Assembly (NCBI GenBank): GCA_965242895.1
Contig: OZ251507.1
Location: 372,001 to 436,000, forward strand
DNA length: 64,000 bases
Direction: 5' to 3'
DNA from: CATQHL01 sp965242895
Lineage (GTDB): Bacteria; Actinomycetota; Acidimicrobiia; Acidimicrobiales; CATQHL01
The notes beneath the pieces are model-generated. The model was not told the DNA's origin, searched no databases, and saw only the letters and a list, made by a program, of their open reading frames with translations. Positions 35,004-43,691 of the stretch are shown one piece after another. The position numbers were made by a program, and so were the translations under genes. The number at the start of each line of letters is the position of its first letter. The stretch's first letter is position 1.

Positions 35004-36973
35004 GTTCCGTGAACTCCGTGAACTCCGTGCGCGAAACCGCCGGCCAGCCCGCCATCTCCCCCTCCCGCCCTCTGCGGGTGCTGGCTCTCGCCAAGCAGAT
35101 ACCCGTCGTCGAGGACATGCAGCTCGGCATCGACGGCAGGCTGGTGCGCCAAGGGCTCGACCTGCACATGAACGACTACTGCCGCCGCGGCGTCTCTAAG
35201 GGGCTGGAAATCGCCCAGGCGAGCGGAGGCACCCTCAGCGTGCTCACCCTGGGGCCGCCGTCGGCGGAGACGGTCTGCCGAGAGGCGATCGCCTTCGGCG
35301 CCGACCAAGGATTTCACGTGAGCGACCCAGCCTTCGCCGGCTCCGACACGCTGGCCACCGCCAAGGCGGTGGGGGCGGCTGTCCGGCTGCTAGGGCCGTT
35401 CGACCTGATCCTCTGCGGGCGGAACTCCGTGGACGCCGACACCGGTCAAGTCCCTCCCCAGTTGGCGCAGATCCTAGATCTTCCGTTCGCCTGCGGCGTC
35501 CGCAAGCTGTCTCTGATGGGCGAGCACCTTTCGCTGCTCTTGGAACACGACGACGAGTGGGTGGAGGTGGAGATGGAGATGCCGTGCGTGCTGTCCTGCG
35601 CGGAGCGCCTGTGCGACCCCTGCAAGATCAAGGATCCGGTCGTCTGGGCGGGCGTGGACGCAGAACGCATCGAACACCTCGCCGCAGCCGACCTGGGGGA
35701 CGGGCCGTGGGGGGCGGCGGCCAGCCCTACCTGGGTGGGCGAAGTCCGCAGCATTCAGGTCGACCGGCGCCGGGAAGTGCTCCGAGGGAGCCTCTCCGAG
35801 CAGGTGGATCAGGCCGTGGCGGTGCTGACCGAGAGAGGAGCGCTCCCCGCCGCCAGTCCCGCGGCTGAGGATTCCGCTTCGGGGGGGACGCTCCCCGGCA
35901 GCGAGACACAAGCCTCTGAGGGGACGCGGCGCAGCGGCGGCGCAGACGGCGCAACTCCGCCCTCGGCGGCAGCGCATCTAGAAGACCCGAAAGCGCCCGT
36001 GGTGGCGGTGCTGGCGGAACCCGGGCGGGAGCGCGGCACCAAGGAACTGCTGGGCGCAGCCGCAGAACTTGCCTCCGCCTTGGGCGGACGGGTGACCGCC
36101 CTAGGGGAGCCGTCAGCGCTAGAAGAAGACCTAGGGCGCTGGGGCGCAGACGCCGCCGTGAGGATCATCTCGCCGGAAACCCCCTCCGGGCCGCACGCCA
36201 ACGGCTCCCCCGCCTCCCCGACGAGGCTCCCGGAAGAAGACGTCGCCCGCGCCGCCCTGGAGTGGGCGGAAGCGGAAAAGCCTTGGGCGATCCTCGCCCT
36301 CGGAACCGCCTGGGGTCGGGAGGTCGCCTCGCGGCTAGCGGCCGAACTGGACGCAGGACTGACCGGCGACGCCGTGGGGTTGAGATGCGTCGACGGCCGC
36401 CTCGTCGCCGACAAGCCCGCCTTCGGCGGACGCCTGGTGGCAGCCATCGGCTGCACCTCAGACGTCCAGATGGCGACCGTGCGACCCGGGGTCTTCCAAC
36501 TGCCTCAACCCAGACAGAGCGCCAAACCCCCTGTCATCGAAATCAAGGCGACCCCCCGCGGCAGGGTGCGGGCGACCGAGCGCAGACGAGACGACGACAG
36601 CAGCCTCCTAACGCGCGCCCAGGTAGTGATAGGCGTCGGCAAAGGCGTAGACACCGCCGACTACGCCCTTCTGAACTCAGCCGCAAGTCGCATAGGCGCA
36701 GAACTCTGCGCCACCCGCAAGGTCACCGACGTCGCAGCCATGCCCCGAGCGCGCCAGGTAGGCATCACCGGCCACACCATCGCCCCCCGCCTCTACATCG
36801 CCGTCGGAATATCCGGCCGCTTCAACCACACAGTAGGCGTCCGATCCTCCGGCAGCATCGTGGCGGTAAACACCGACCCCGACGCCGAGATCTTCGACTG
36901 GTGCGACCTAGGCTTCGTAGGCGACTGGCGCGACGTGTTCGACACGCTCATCCCCCGCCTAGAAAAGCAGTAA
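35000..36973 (+). CDS. Fused electron transfer flavoprotein, beta and alpha subunits (EtfB-EtfA)
   Basis: One 657-residue chain holds both flavoprotein subunits normally encoded by two genes. Residues about 25-260 are EtfB-like (VLALAKQIPVV, GRNSVDADTGQVPPQLAQIL, LCDPCKIKDPVVWAG). A Ser/Gly/Ala-rich linker spans about 270-325, and about 330-657 is EtfA-like, ending in the FAD-binding domain (VVIGVGKGVDTADY, LYIAVGISGRFNHTVGV, VAVNTDPDAEIFDWCDLGFVGDW). It should pass electrons from acyl-CoA dehydrogenases to the quinone pool or a partner oxidoreductase. Starts are ambiguous: TTG at 35000 overlaps the preceding stop, and repeated in-frame GTG codons follow because gtgaactcc is tandemly repeated (35009-35030). 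Confidence 0.9.
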   Translation: MSSVNSVNSVRETAGQPAISPSRPLRVLALAKQIPVVEDMQLGIDGRLVRQGLDLHMNDYCRRGVSKGLEIAQASGGTLSVLTLGPPSAETVCREAIAFGADQGFHVSDPAFAGSDTLATAKAVGAAVRLLGPFDLILCGRNSVDADTGQVPPQLAQILDLPFACGVRKLSLMGEHLSLLLEHDDEWVEVEMEMPCVLSCAERLCDPCKIKDPVVWAGVDAERIEHLAAADLGDGPWGAAASPTWVGEVRSIQVDRRREVLRGSLSEQVDQAVAVLTERGALPAASPAAEDSASGGTLPGSETQASEGTRRSGGADGATPPSAAAHLEDPKAPVVAVLAEPGRERGTKELLGAAAELASALGGRVTALGEPSALEEDLGRWGADAAVRIISPETPSGPHANGSPASPTRLPEEDVARAALEWAEAEKPWAILALGTAWGREVASRLAAELDAGLTGDAVGLRCVDGRLVADKPAFGGRLVAAIGCTSDVQMATVRPGVFQLPQPRQSAKPPVIEIKATPRGRVRATERRRDDDSSLLTRAQVVIGVGKGVDTADYALLNSAASRIGAELCATRKVTDVAAMPRARQVGITGHTIAPRLYIAVGISGRFNHTVGVRSSGSIVAVNTDPDAEIFDWCDLGFVGDWRDVFDTLIPRLEKQ

Positions 36974-37131
36974 ACCTCCCCGCGCAGCCCGCACACACGA
37001 GACCCCCCGCCCCGCCGCTGCCACCCCCGCACGGTAAAGCCTCGCGCCACCCCGCCCAGCGAAGCCGCGTCGCCCAGCAAAGCCGCGTCCGTCAGAGTTG
37101 CGGATGCTTGGGCGGTCGTGTCCTATTTAAG

Positions 37132-37482
37132 TTAGTTACTGTCCACTCTCCTAGTTTGAGCCTGCACCTCGTTGTCACTGCGCAGGCAGGCCAGATTCCC
37201 GTTTCTAAGTCCAATCTCGTATCCGGCGTCCCACACTGCGCTCCCAGATCCCTCTCCTTCAAGGGCGCTGCGAGCTCCCAACTTATATGCGGTGATGACA
37301 GACACGGGGAGGAGGAGGAGCACCACGAACATGACTGCGACAAAGGGGCGTGCGCTCTGGCGTGCCATCTGCTGCACAGTCTTCATGGAGTCCTCTCCAA
37401 CGCCTCCAGCGCTCGGACGATGGCTGTCGTCAGGGCTTGGCTGCTCTTCTAGTTGGGTCGGTTGGATCGTGTCTGAATTCAT
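37132..37482 (-). CDS. Small single-pass membrane protein, hypothetical
   Basis: A 116-residue protein with a hydrophilic N-terminus of about 45 residues, one strong transmembrane segment (FVAVMFVVLLLLPVSVITAYKLG) and a short C-terminal tail with one Cys. No family recognised. Its ATG overlaps the stop of a 51-codon leader-like frame (37479-37634), so it may be translated by coupling from the ribosome-binding site of that frame. The upstream region copies the promoter of the large fibronectin gene at 49.4 kb. Confidence 0.55.
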   Translation of the reverse strand: MNSDTIQPTQLEEQPSPDDSHRPSAGGVGEDSMKTVQQMARQSARPFVAVMFVVLLLLPVSVITAYKLGARSALEGEGSGSAVWDAGYEIGLRNGNLACLRSDNEVQAQTRRVDSN

Positions 37483-37634
37483 CCCAGAGCACCCGCCCTC
37501 TCTCCTAGCAGGCGGTGAACTCGGATCGCTCCACCAGCAGGCGGGTCACCATCGGTATTCGCGGAACTCCGACCTGGCGTGAATGACCTACCAAGAATTG
37601 GCTTTTCACTTAAATGTTTTCTAGTCAACGGCAC
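37479..37634 (-). pseudogene. Leader-like reading frame, 5' remnant of the FN3 surface gene
   Basis: A GTG frame of 51 codons begins VPLTRKHLSEKPIL, clearly related to the first 14 residues of the FN3 surface protein signal peptide (MPLTKKRSSEKSIL), then diverges into non-signal sequence. It keeps the same AGGAGG Shine-Dalgarno five bases before the start (complement of 37640-37645). Its stop overlaps the ATG of the small membrane protein. Best read as the truncated 5' end of a former surface gene whose expression signals now serve the gene behind it. Confidence 0.6.
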
Positions 37635-37765
37635 GGCCGCCTCCTATCGTCAAAACTAGCCCTCACGCCCATAACGACGCTACTAGCTGCACGGACACTT
37701 AATAAGACTTTACTTCCAAGTCTCACCATAGGTTGCTGACTCTACCATAGAACCTGCGACAACCG
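37635..37765 (-). promoter_or_regulatory. Second copy of the surface-gene promoter/leader region
   Basis: About 130 bases correspond closely to 49378-49508 upstream of the FN3 surface gene, including AGGAGG, the block ctgcacggacact and two TATGGT hexamers (complement of 37725-37730 and 37744-37749). Such non-coding conservation suggests a functional promoter or regulator site. The rest of the gap to 37918 holds only short repeats such as gtgctgctgcgac (twice near 37865-37895). Confidence 0.6.
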
Positions 37766-37918
37766 CCGGACGTTCGCTCCTGCCCGCCGCCGCTGGTCGC
37801 GCCGGCGGGTCGCGCTCCCCAGAGTCCCTCCCCAGAGTCCTCAGAGAAGGAAGCACTGGTCAGAAGTGCTGCTGCGACAAGTGCTGCTGCGACGCACGCT
37901 CCGCACGGTTGTCCGATT

Positions 37919-40735
37919 TCAATTAGGGGCTTCTTCGAGGCGCTGGAGGCGACCTGTGTATCCCCAGCAGTCGACGCCGCCGTCTCGTCGGAGGCCGCAG
38001 GCGTGCCGGTAACCGGAACTGATCGTTTCGTAGGGGCCTTCCAATTCGTATTCGTAGTGGCCGTCTAATCTATACCGGTAATTTGGCGTCCAGTCCCAGC
38101 ACTCCACCCCACCGTCGGGGCGGAGCCCGCAGGCGTGCCACCCTCCCACGTCCACGTCCAAGAAACGCTCACCAGGGGCGGGGTCCGGGTTAAGGACTTC
38201 TAAACCGCCCCGCCGCGTAAGCCGTATCTTATCATCGAAGACGAAGAACAGTCCCCAGCATTCCACTTCACCGGAGGGGCGCAACCCGCACGCCCGGAAC
38301 CGCCCCGCTTCCACGTCCAGGAACTCACCTTCTGGTGGGAACAAGATGGGATGCTGCTCACGCACCGTGTCACCCAAACTGACTTTAACCGAGGTTTCAC
38401 CGCCCCAGCATAGAGGCTTTCCGTCCGCCCTCAGGCCGCACGAATAACCCCAACCCATAATATCACGAAGCGGCATCGAACCCGGGGAGGAAATCTCCCA
38501 GTGGCCTCCCCAGCCGGTGTCTACTGAAATTAGACGCTCCTCCGGCGGCGTCACCTTACTCAACAGCCATTCAAACTCACTGCCCCCCCAACACTCCACC
38601 TCACCGCCGGGGCGCAACCCGCAAGCGTAATCCGCAGCAGTAATGATCTGGGTGAACACCCCAGCGGGAGGGGTCGACTTCCCGAACTCATCCGACCCCC
38701 AACACTCCACCTCACCGCCGGGGCGCAGCCCGCAGGAATAATAGTCGTTAACGCTCACGGACTCGAACACCCCACTCGGAGGGGAAGCCTCCCCGAACTC
38801 CTCTTCCTCCCACGGCCAGCACTCCACCTCACCATCAACCCTCAAACCGCAGTTGTGACTCCACCTGCCGGTGCTGAGAGATTTGAACTCCCCCTCACGC
38901 ACCCGCCAAGGGCTTCTCTCCGCAGTCTCAACATTCCAGCACACCACCCCGCCGTCAACGGGAAGACCGCAAGCAACCCGACTCAGCATGCTTACCCAGG
39001 TGAACTTCCCCTCCGGAGCCACAGGGGCGTCACGCCCACTATCAGCCCACTTATCCCAACACTCCACCTCACCGGAGGGGCGCAACCCGCACGCATACAC
39101 CCAACTCCCCGCGCTGACCATGCTGAACTCCCCAAGCGGAGGAGGACTACGCTCCGCAAGCGAGGGGCTCCCCCAACACTCCACGGAACCATCCAGGCGT
39201 AAACCGCACATGTCGCGCCCGCCCCCGCCGCTGATCGACTTGAACTCCCCCAAAGGAGGCGACGCCTTCCCCTCAACATACCCCTCATCATAACCTCCTC
39301 CCCAGCATTCCACTTCACCCTTAGGACGCAATCCGCACAAAACGCCAGCAGTAAACGAACCGGGACCCGCCTCGCCCGCTGCGATAGCGGTGAATGGCCC
39401 TTCCGGAGGGCGCACGTAAGGCTCTGTAAACCCTACTATAACCCACCCCCAACATTCCACCTCATTAGTGGGGCGGAGGGCGCAGGCGTGCTCTACACCA
39501 ACGCTGACCGATGTGAATTCCCCTTCAGGGGGTTCCACAGACGCCGCAGGGTTCCGCCCCCAACACTCCACCCCACCACTGGGGCGCAACCCGCACGCGT
39601 ACTCCCAACCAGCGTCCACCATAACAAATTCCCCCCCAGGCGGCGTCAGATTAGAAACGTCCTCACTCCAAATATAGCCAACAATTTGCCCCCCGGCAGG
39701 ACGCAGCGGCGTAGCAGTCGTTATCCACTCCCAACACTCCACCGAATGATCCACGCGCAGCCCGCACGAGTAAGCCCAACCAGAGCTCACCGACACGAAC
39801 CCCCCCTCGGAAACTTCTTCCACCACAGGGATAGGCGGCGGAGGAGGAGGAGCGCAATCCACGCAAGGGCTCGACTCCACGAAAACCTCCTCACTCATCC
39901 CCGCCGCGTTAACCGCCCTCACCCCGACCCTGTAAACAACACCACCCCTCAACGGCACCATCGGCTCCGACCCCCAGGGGGTCTCATAATCGAGGAAAAA
40001 CTCAACATCCCACTTTCTCGCTTCCTCTACAGTATACTCGTACCCCCACTGATTCACCCCGGTAGCAGGCTCCGAAGACCGATCCGACTCGTGCATCAAA
40101 GCCCCCTCAGAATCATACAACGACACAAGCCACCCCTCAACAGGCGCAGGATCAGGCCAATAAGCTCCAGGACTCCAATACAAAATCAAAAGCTCATGCC
40201 CAGGCTGAGCCCGGAGATTCTCGGGAGGAAGCGGAGGCTCCACACACACCTCCAAATCACGCGAATACGCAGACCCCTCAGAACAAGAAACCCCCACAGG
40301 AACCTCAGGCGCCGAAGACGTCGTAGTCGCAGCAAACTCGCACGCCTCCAACTCACGTGAATACACAGACCCCTCAGGGCAATCAACCCCCAAAGGAGCC
40401 TCAGTCTCAGGCGCCGAAGACGCCGTAGTCACAGCGGCCGTGGTCGCAACCGGAGGCGTCGGAGCGGACGTCGTAGTCGGAGCAATGCTCGTAGAACTAC
40501 CACCAGCAACGCTAGAAGTACTAGCAACAGGACTGCTGCTGCTAGTAGCGGCGGGAGCGACCGTGGTGGGGACCGCAGAAGTGCTCGAAACAGCAGGCGC
40601 CACCGAACCAGACCCCCCCACCGGCGACGCGGGCGCGCCATCCTCCCCGCCGGGGGGAACCCCCGACCCCCCGCACGCAGCCGCCAGCAGCACGGCCACC
40701 AGCAGACACAACGGTAAACTGATTTGGCGTTTCAT
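37919..40735 (-). CDS. RCC1-repeat lipoprotein with FN3 domain (cluster A, copy 1)
   Basis: Predicted envelope-anchored lipoprotein of 938 aa. MKRQISLPLCLLVAVLLAAACGG is a signal peptide with lipobox LAAAC. A Ser/Thr/Ala-rich stalk of about 120 residues contains two imperfect VGVSCSEGSAYSRDLE-type units. One fibronectin type III domain follows (PPENLRAQPGHELLILYW to VGVRAVNAAGMSEEVFVESSP). The remaining roughly 600 residues hold 14 RCC1-type repeats with consensus YACGLRPxGEVECWG and PPEGEFxxVSAG between, each repeat carrying a Cys pair. Fourteen blades fit two seven-bladed propellers. The ATG at 40735 has a GGAGAG Shine-Dalgarno; an upstream frame start is not credible. It follows copy 2 by 53 bases. 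Likely binding or adhesion; ligand unknown. Confidence 0.88.
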   Translation of the reverse strand: MKRQISLPLCLLVAVLLAAACGGSGVPPGGEDGAPASPVGGSGSVAPAVSSTSAVPTTVAPAATSSSSPVASTSSVAGGSSTSIAPTTTSAPTPPVATTAAVTTASSAPETEAPLGVDCPEGSVYSRELEACEFAATTTSSAPEVPVGVSCSEGSAYSRDLEVCVEPPLPPENLRAQPGHELLILYWSPGAYWPDPAPVEGWLVSLYDSEGALMHESDRSSEPATGVNQWGYEYTVEEARKWDVEFFLDYETPWGSEPMVPLRGGVVYRVGVRAVNAAGMSEEVFVESSPCVDCAPPPPPPIPVVEEVSEGGFVSVSSGWAYSCGLRVDHSVECWEWITTATPLRPAGGQIVGYIWSEDVSNLTPPGGEFVMVDAGWEYACGLRPSGGVECWGRNPAASVEPPEGEFTSVSVGVEHACALRPTNEVECWGWVIVGFTEPYVRPPEGPFTAIAAGEAGPGSFTAGVLCGLRPKGEVECWGGGYDEGYVEGKASPPLGEFKSISGGGGRDMCGLRLDGSVECWGSPSLAERSPPPLGEFSMVSAGSWVYACGLRPSGEVECWDKWADSGRDAPVAPEGKFTWVSMLSRVACGLPVDGGVVCWNVETAERSPWRVREGEFKSLSTGRWSHNCGLRVDGEVECWPWEEEEFGEASPPSGVFESVSVNDYYSCGLRPGGEVECWGSDEFGKSTPPAGVFTQIITAADYACGLRPGGEVECWGGSEFEWLLSKVTPPEERLISVDTGWGGHWEISSPGSMPLRDIMGWGYSCGLRADGKPLCWGGETSVKVSLGDTVREQHPILFPPEGEFLDVEAGRFRACGLRPSGEVECWGLFFVFDDKIRLTRRGGLEVLNPDPAPGERFLDVDVGGWHACGLRPDGGVECWDWTPNYRYRLDGHYEYELEGPYETISSGYRHACGLRRDGGVDCWGYTGRLQRLEEAPN

Positions 40736-40788
40736 GGGGTAACTCTCTCCGTGTTCAGTTCGGCGCTCTGGGTTCCGGTTGCCCAACT

Positions 40789-43641
40789 TTAGTTAGGGGC
40801 TTCTTCGAGGCGTTGGAGGTGGCCTTTGTATCCCCAGCAGTCTACGCCCCCGTCTCGGCGCAGGCCGCAGGCGTGCCGGTAACCGGAACTGATCGTCTCG
40901 TAGGGGCCCTCCAATTCGTACTCGTAGAGGCCGTCTAATCTATACCGGTAACCTGGCGTCCAGTCCCAGCACTCCACCCCACCGTCGGGGCGCAACCCGC
41001 AGACGTGCCATCCTCCCACATCCACGTCCAAGAAACGCTCACCAGGGGCGGGGTCTGGGTTAAGGACTTCTGAACCGACCCGCGGCGTAAGCTGTCTCTC
41101 ATCATTGTAGACATAGAACAGTCCCCAGCATTCCATCTCACCAGAAGGACGCAACCCGCACGCCCGGAACCGCCCCGCTTCTACGTCTAGGAACTGACCT
41201 TCCGGTGGGAACAAGATAGGATGACGCTCACGCACCGTGTCACTCGGTATTGGTCCGAAGAGTTCACCGCCCCAACAGACAGGCCGCCCGCCCTCCCGCA
41301 GACCGCACGAATAACCCCAACCCGTAGAAACACCTCGCCCCCCGTCCCTACCTAGCTCCCTGTACTCGTGGCCTCCCCAGCCGGCGTCTACGGACACTAG
41401 ACGCTCCTCCGGCGGCGTCACCTTACTCAACAACCACCCAAACTCACTGCCCCCCCAACACTCCACCTCACCGTCGGAGCGCAAACCGCACGCGTAATCC
41501 CCAGCGGTCGTGATCTGGGTAAACACCCCAGCAGGAGGAGTCGACTTCCCGAACTCATCCGACCCCCAGCACTCCACCTCACCGTCGGGGCGCAACCCGC
41601 ACGCGTAATCGGAACCCACGCTGACCGAGGTGAACACCCCTGAAGGGTCAGACAGCCGTTTCCATTCTGTCCAACCTGTTTTGTCCGAGTACGAGCGTGT
41701 TCCCCCTGAGCACTCAATAGTCCCATCAAGACGCACCCCGCAACTGAACGCGGATATCCCATTTTCGAACTCAACATACTTACCATCTCCTGGTACGTAA
41801 CGATCATTATTGGCCGCGTCCTGATCCCAACAACTCAGCGTGTGATCAAGACGCACGCCACACGCGAAATCCCTCCAGACCGCCAGGTCAATATACTTCT
41901 CCCCTTCAGGGGGGCCGTCCATTTCCACGCTTTCGTGCCTGTCCCAACATTCCGCCTCCCCCCCGGGGCGCAACCCGCACGTGTACGATCCCGCTCTCCC
42001 CAACTCGACTAATTCGAACACTCCCCCAGGCGTCCGCAGGTAAGCAACATCCCATTCCTCTTGTTCCCCCTGCAGAGAATAGTGACTCCAGCATTCCACG
42101 GAACCATCCCGGCGTAAACCGCACATGTCTTGCCCGCCCCCGCCGCTGATCGACTTGAACTCCCCCGAAGGAGGCGACGCCTCCCCCTCATCATAACCCC
42201 TCCCCCAGCACTCCACTTCACCCCCAGAACGCAACCCGCATAAAAAACCAGCGAACGAGCCCATTGCGCCCGCTGCGATGGCGGTGAATGGTCCTTCCGG
42301 GGGGCGGGCGAAATGCCCCCTGTAGCCTCTCCAGACCCGCCCCCAGCATTCTACTTCTTCGCTGGGGCGGAGGGCGCAGGCGTGTTCTATGCCGACGCTG
42401 ACCGATGTGAACTCCCCTTCAGGGGGGTCCACACCCGCCGCAGGGTTCCGCCCCCAACACTCCACCCCACCACTAGGACGCAACCCGCACGCGTACTCCC
42501 AACCAGCGTCCACCATAGTAAACTCACCCCCAGGGGGCGTCAAAGTCGAAGCGTCCTCACTCCAACCGTCACCACTCCCCTTATCAGGCTGCCGGAGCAT
42601 ATCCGCCATCCACTCCCAACACTCCACCGAACCGTCTAAGCGCAGCCCGCACGAGTAAGCCCAACCAGCGCTCACCGACACGAACCCCTCCTCGTGAACC
42701 ACTTCCACTACGGGGATAGTAGTCGTCGTAGGCGGAGGAGGAGCGCAATCCACGCAAGGGCTCGACTCCACGAAAACCTCCTCGCTCATCCCCGCCGCGT
42801 TAACCGCCCTCACCCCGACCCTGTAAACAACACCACCCCTCAACGGCACCATCGGCTCCGACCCAGAAGGAGTCTCATAATCGAGGAAAAACAAAATATC
42901 CCTCTTTCTCGCTGCCTCTATAGTATCCTCATGCCCGTCGAGAACAGGCTCCGAAGACGCATCCGACTCGTGCATCAAAGACCCATCAGAATCATACAAC
43001 GACACAAGCCAACCCTCAACAGGCGCAGGATCAGGCCAAAAAGCTCCAGGACTCCAATACAAAATCAAATGCTCATGCCCAGGTTGAGCCCGAAGATTCT
43101 CAGGAGGAAGAGGAGGCTCCACACACCCCTCCAAATCACGCGAGTACGCAGACCCCTCAGAACAAGAAACCCCCACAGGAGCCTCAGGCGTCGTAGTCAC
43201 AGCAAACTCACACCCCTCCAACTCACGTGAATACACAGACCCCTCAGGGCAATCAACCCCCAAAGGAACCTCAGGCGCTGAAGACGTCGTAGTCACAGCA
43301 GACGTAGTGTCAACCGGAATTGTTGTAGTCGCAGCAGTCGTGATGGCAACCGGAGGTGTCGCAGCGGACGTCGTAGTCGGAACAATGCTCGTAGAACTAC
43401 CACCAGCAACGCTAGAAGTACTAGTAACAGGACTGCTGCTACCAGTAGCGGAAGGGGAGACCGCAGTGGGGACTGCAGAAGTGCTCGAAACAGCAGGCGC
43501 CGCCGAACCAGGCCCCCCAACCGTCGGCGCGGGCACGGGCGCGCCCCCCTCCCCGGCGGGGGGAACCTCCGACCCCCCGCACGCAGCCGCCAGCAGCACG
43601 GCCACCAGCAGACACAACGGTAAACTGATTTGGCGTTTCAT
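40789..43641 (-). CDS. RCC1-repeat lipoprotein with FN3 domain (cluster A, copy 2)
   Basis: Paralogue of the next gene, 950 aa, with the same layout: an almost identical lipoprotein signal peptide, Ser/Thr/Ala stalk, one fibronectin type III domain and 14 RCC1-type repeats. The N-terminal 300 and C-terminal 250 residues are nearly identical to copy 1, while the middle (about 500-650) differs strongly, including two degenerate blades (CGVRLDHTLSCWD, CGVRLDGTIECSG) that resemble blades of cluster B. The ATG at 43641 has AAAGGAG seven bases upstream. It starts 51 bases after the stop of the giant FN3-peptidase gene, so the three genes probably form one operon reading leftward. Confidence 0.88.
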   Translation of the reverse strand: MKRQISLPLCLLVAVLLAAACGGSEVPPAGEGGAPVPAPTVGGPGSAAPAVSSTSAVPTAVSPSATGSSSPVTSTSSVAGGSSTSIVPTTTSAATPPVAITTAATTTIPVDTTSAVTTTSSAPEVPLGVDCPEGSVYSRELEGCEFAVTTTPEAPVGVSCSEGSAYSRDLEGCVEPPLPPENLRAQPGHEHLILYWSPGAFWPDPAPVEGWLVSLYDSDGSLMHESDASSEPVLDGHEDTIEAARKRDILFFLDYETPSGSEPMVPLRGGVVYRVGVRAVNAAGMSEEVFVESSPCVDCAPPPPTTTTIPVVEVVHEEGFVSVSAGWAYSCGLRLDGSVECWEWMADMLRQPDKGSGDGWSEDASTLTPPGGEFTMVDAGWEYACGLRPSGGVECWGRNPAAGVDPPEGEFTSVSVGIEHACALRPSEEVECWGRVWRGYRGHFARPPEGPFTAIAAGAMGSFAGFLCGLRSGGEVECWGRGYDEGEASPPSGEFKSISGGGGQDMCGLRRDGSVECWSHYSLQGEQEEWDVAYLRTPGGVFELVELGRAGSYTCGLRPGGEAECWDRHESVEMDGPPEGEKYIDLAVWRDFACGVRLDHTLSCWDQDAANNDRYVPGDGKYVEFENGISAFSCGVRLDGTIECSGGTRSYSDKTGWTEWKRLSDPSGVFTSVSVGSDYACGLRPDGEVECWGSDEFGKSTPPAGVFTQITTAGDYACGLRSDGEVECWGGSEFGWLLSKVTPPEERLVSVDAGWGGHEYRELGRDGGRGVSTGWGYSCGLREGGRPVCWGGELFGPIPSDTVRERHPILFPPEGQFLDVEAGRFRACGLRPSGEMECWGLFYVYNDERQLTPRVGSEVLNPDPAPGERFLDVDVGGWHVCGLRPDGGVECWDWTPGYRYRLDGLYEYELEGPYETISSGYRHACGLRRDGGVDCWGYKGHLQRLEEAPN

Positions 43642-43691
43642 GAACAAACTCCTTTCTTAAAGCCGGGTCTCCAGCACTACTCAACTGGGGC

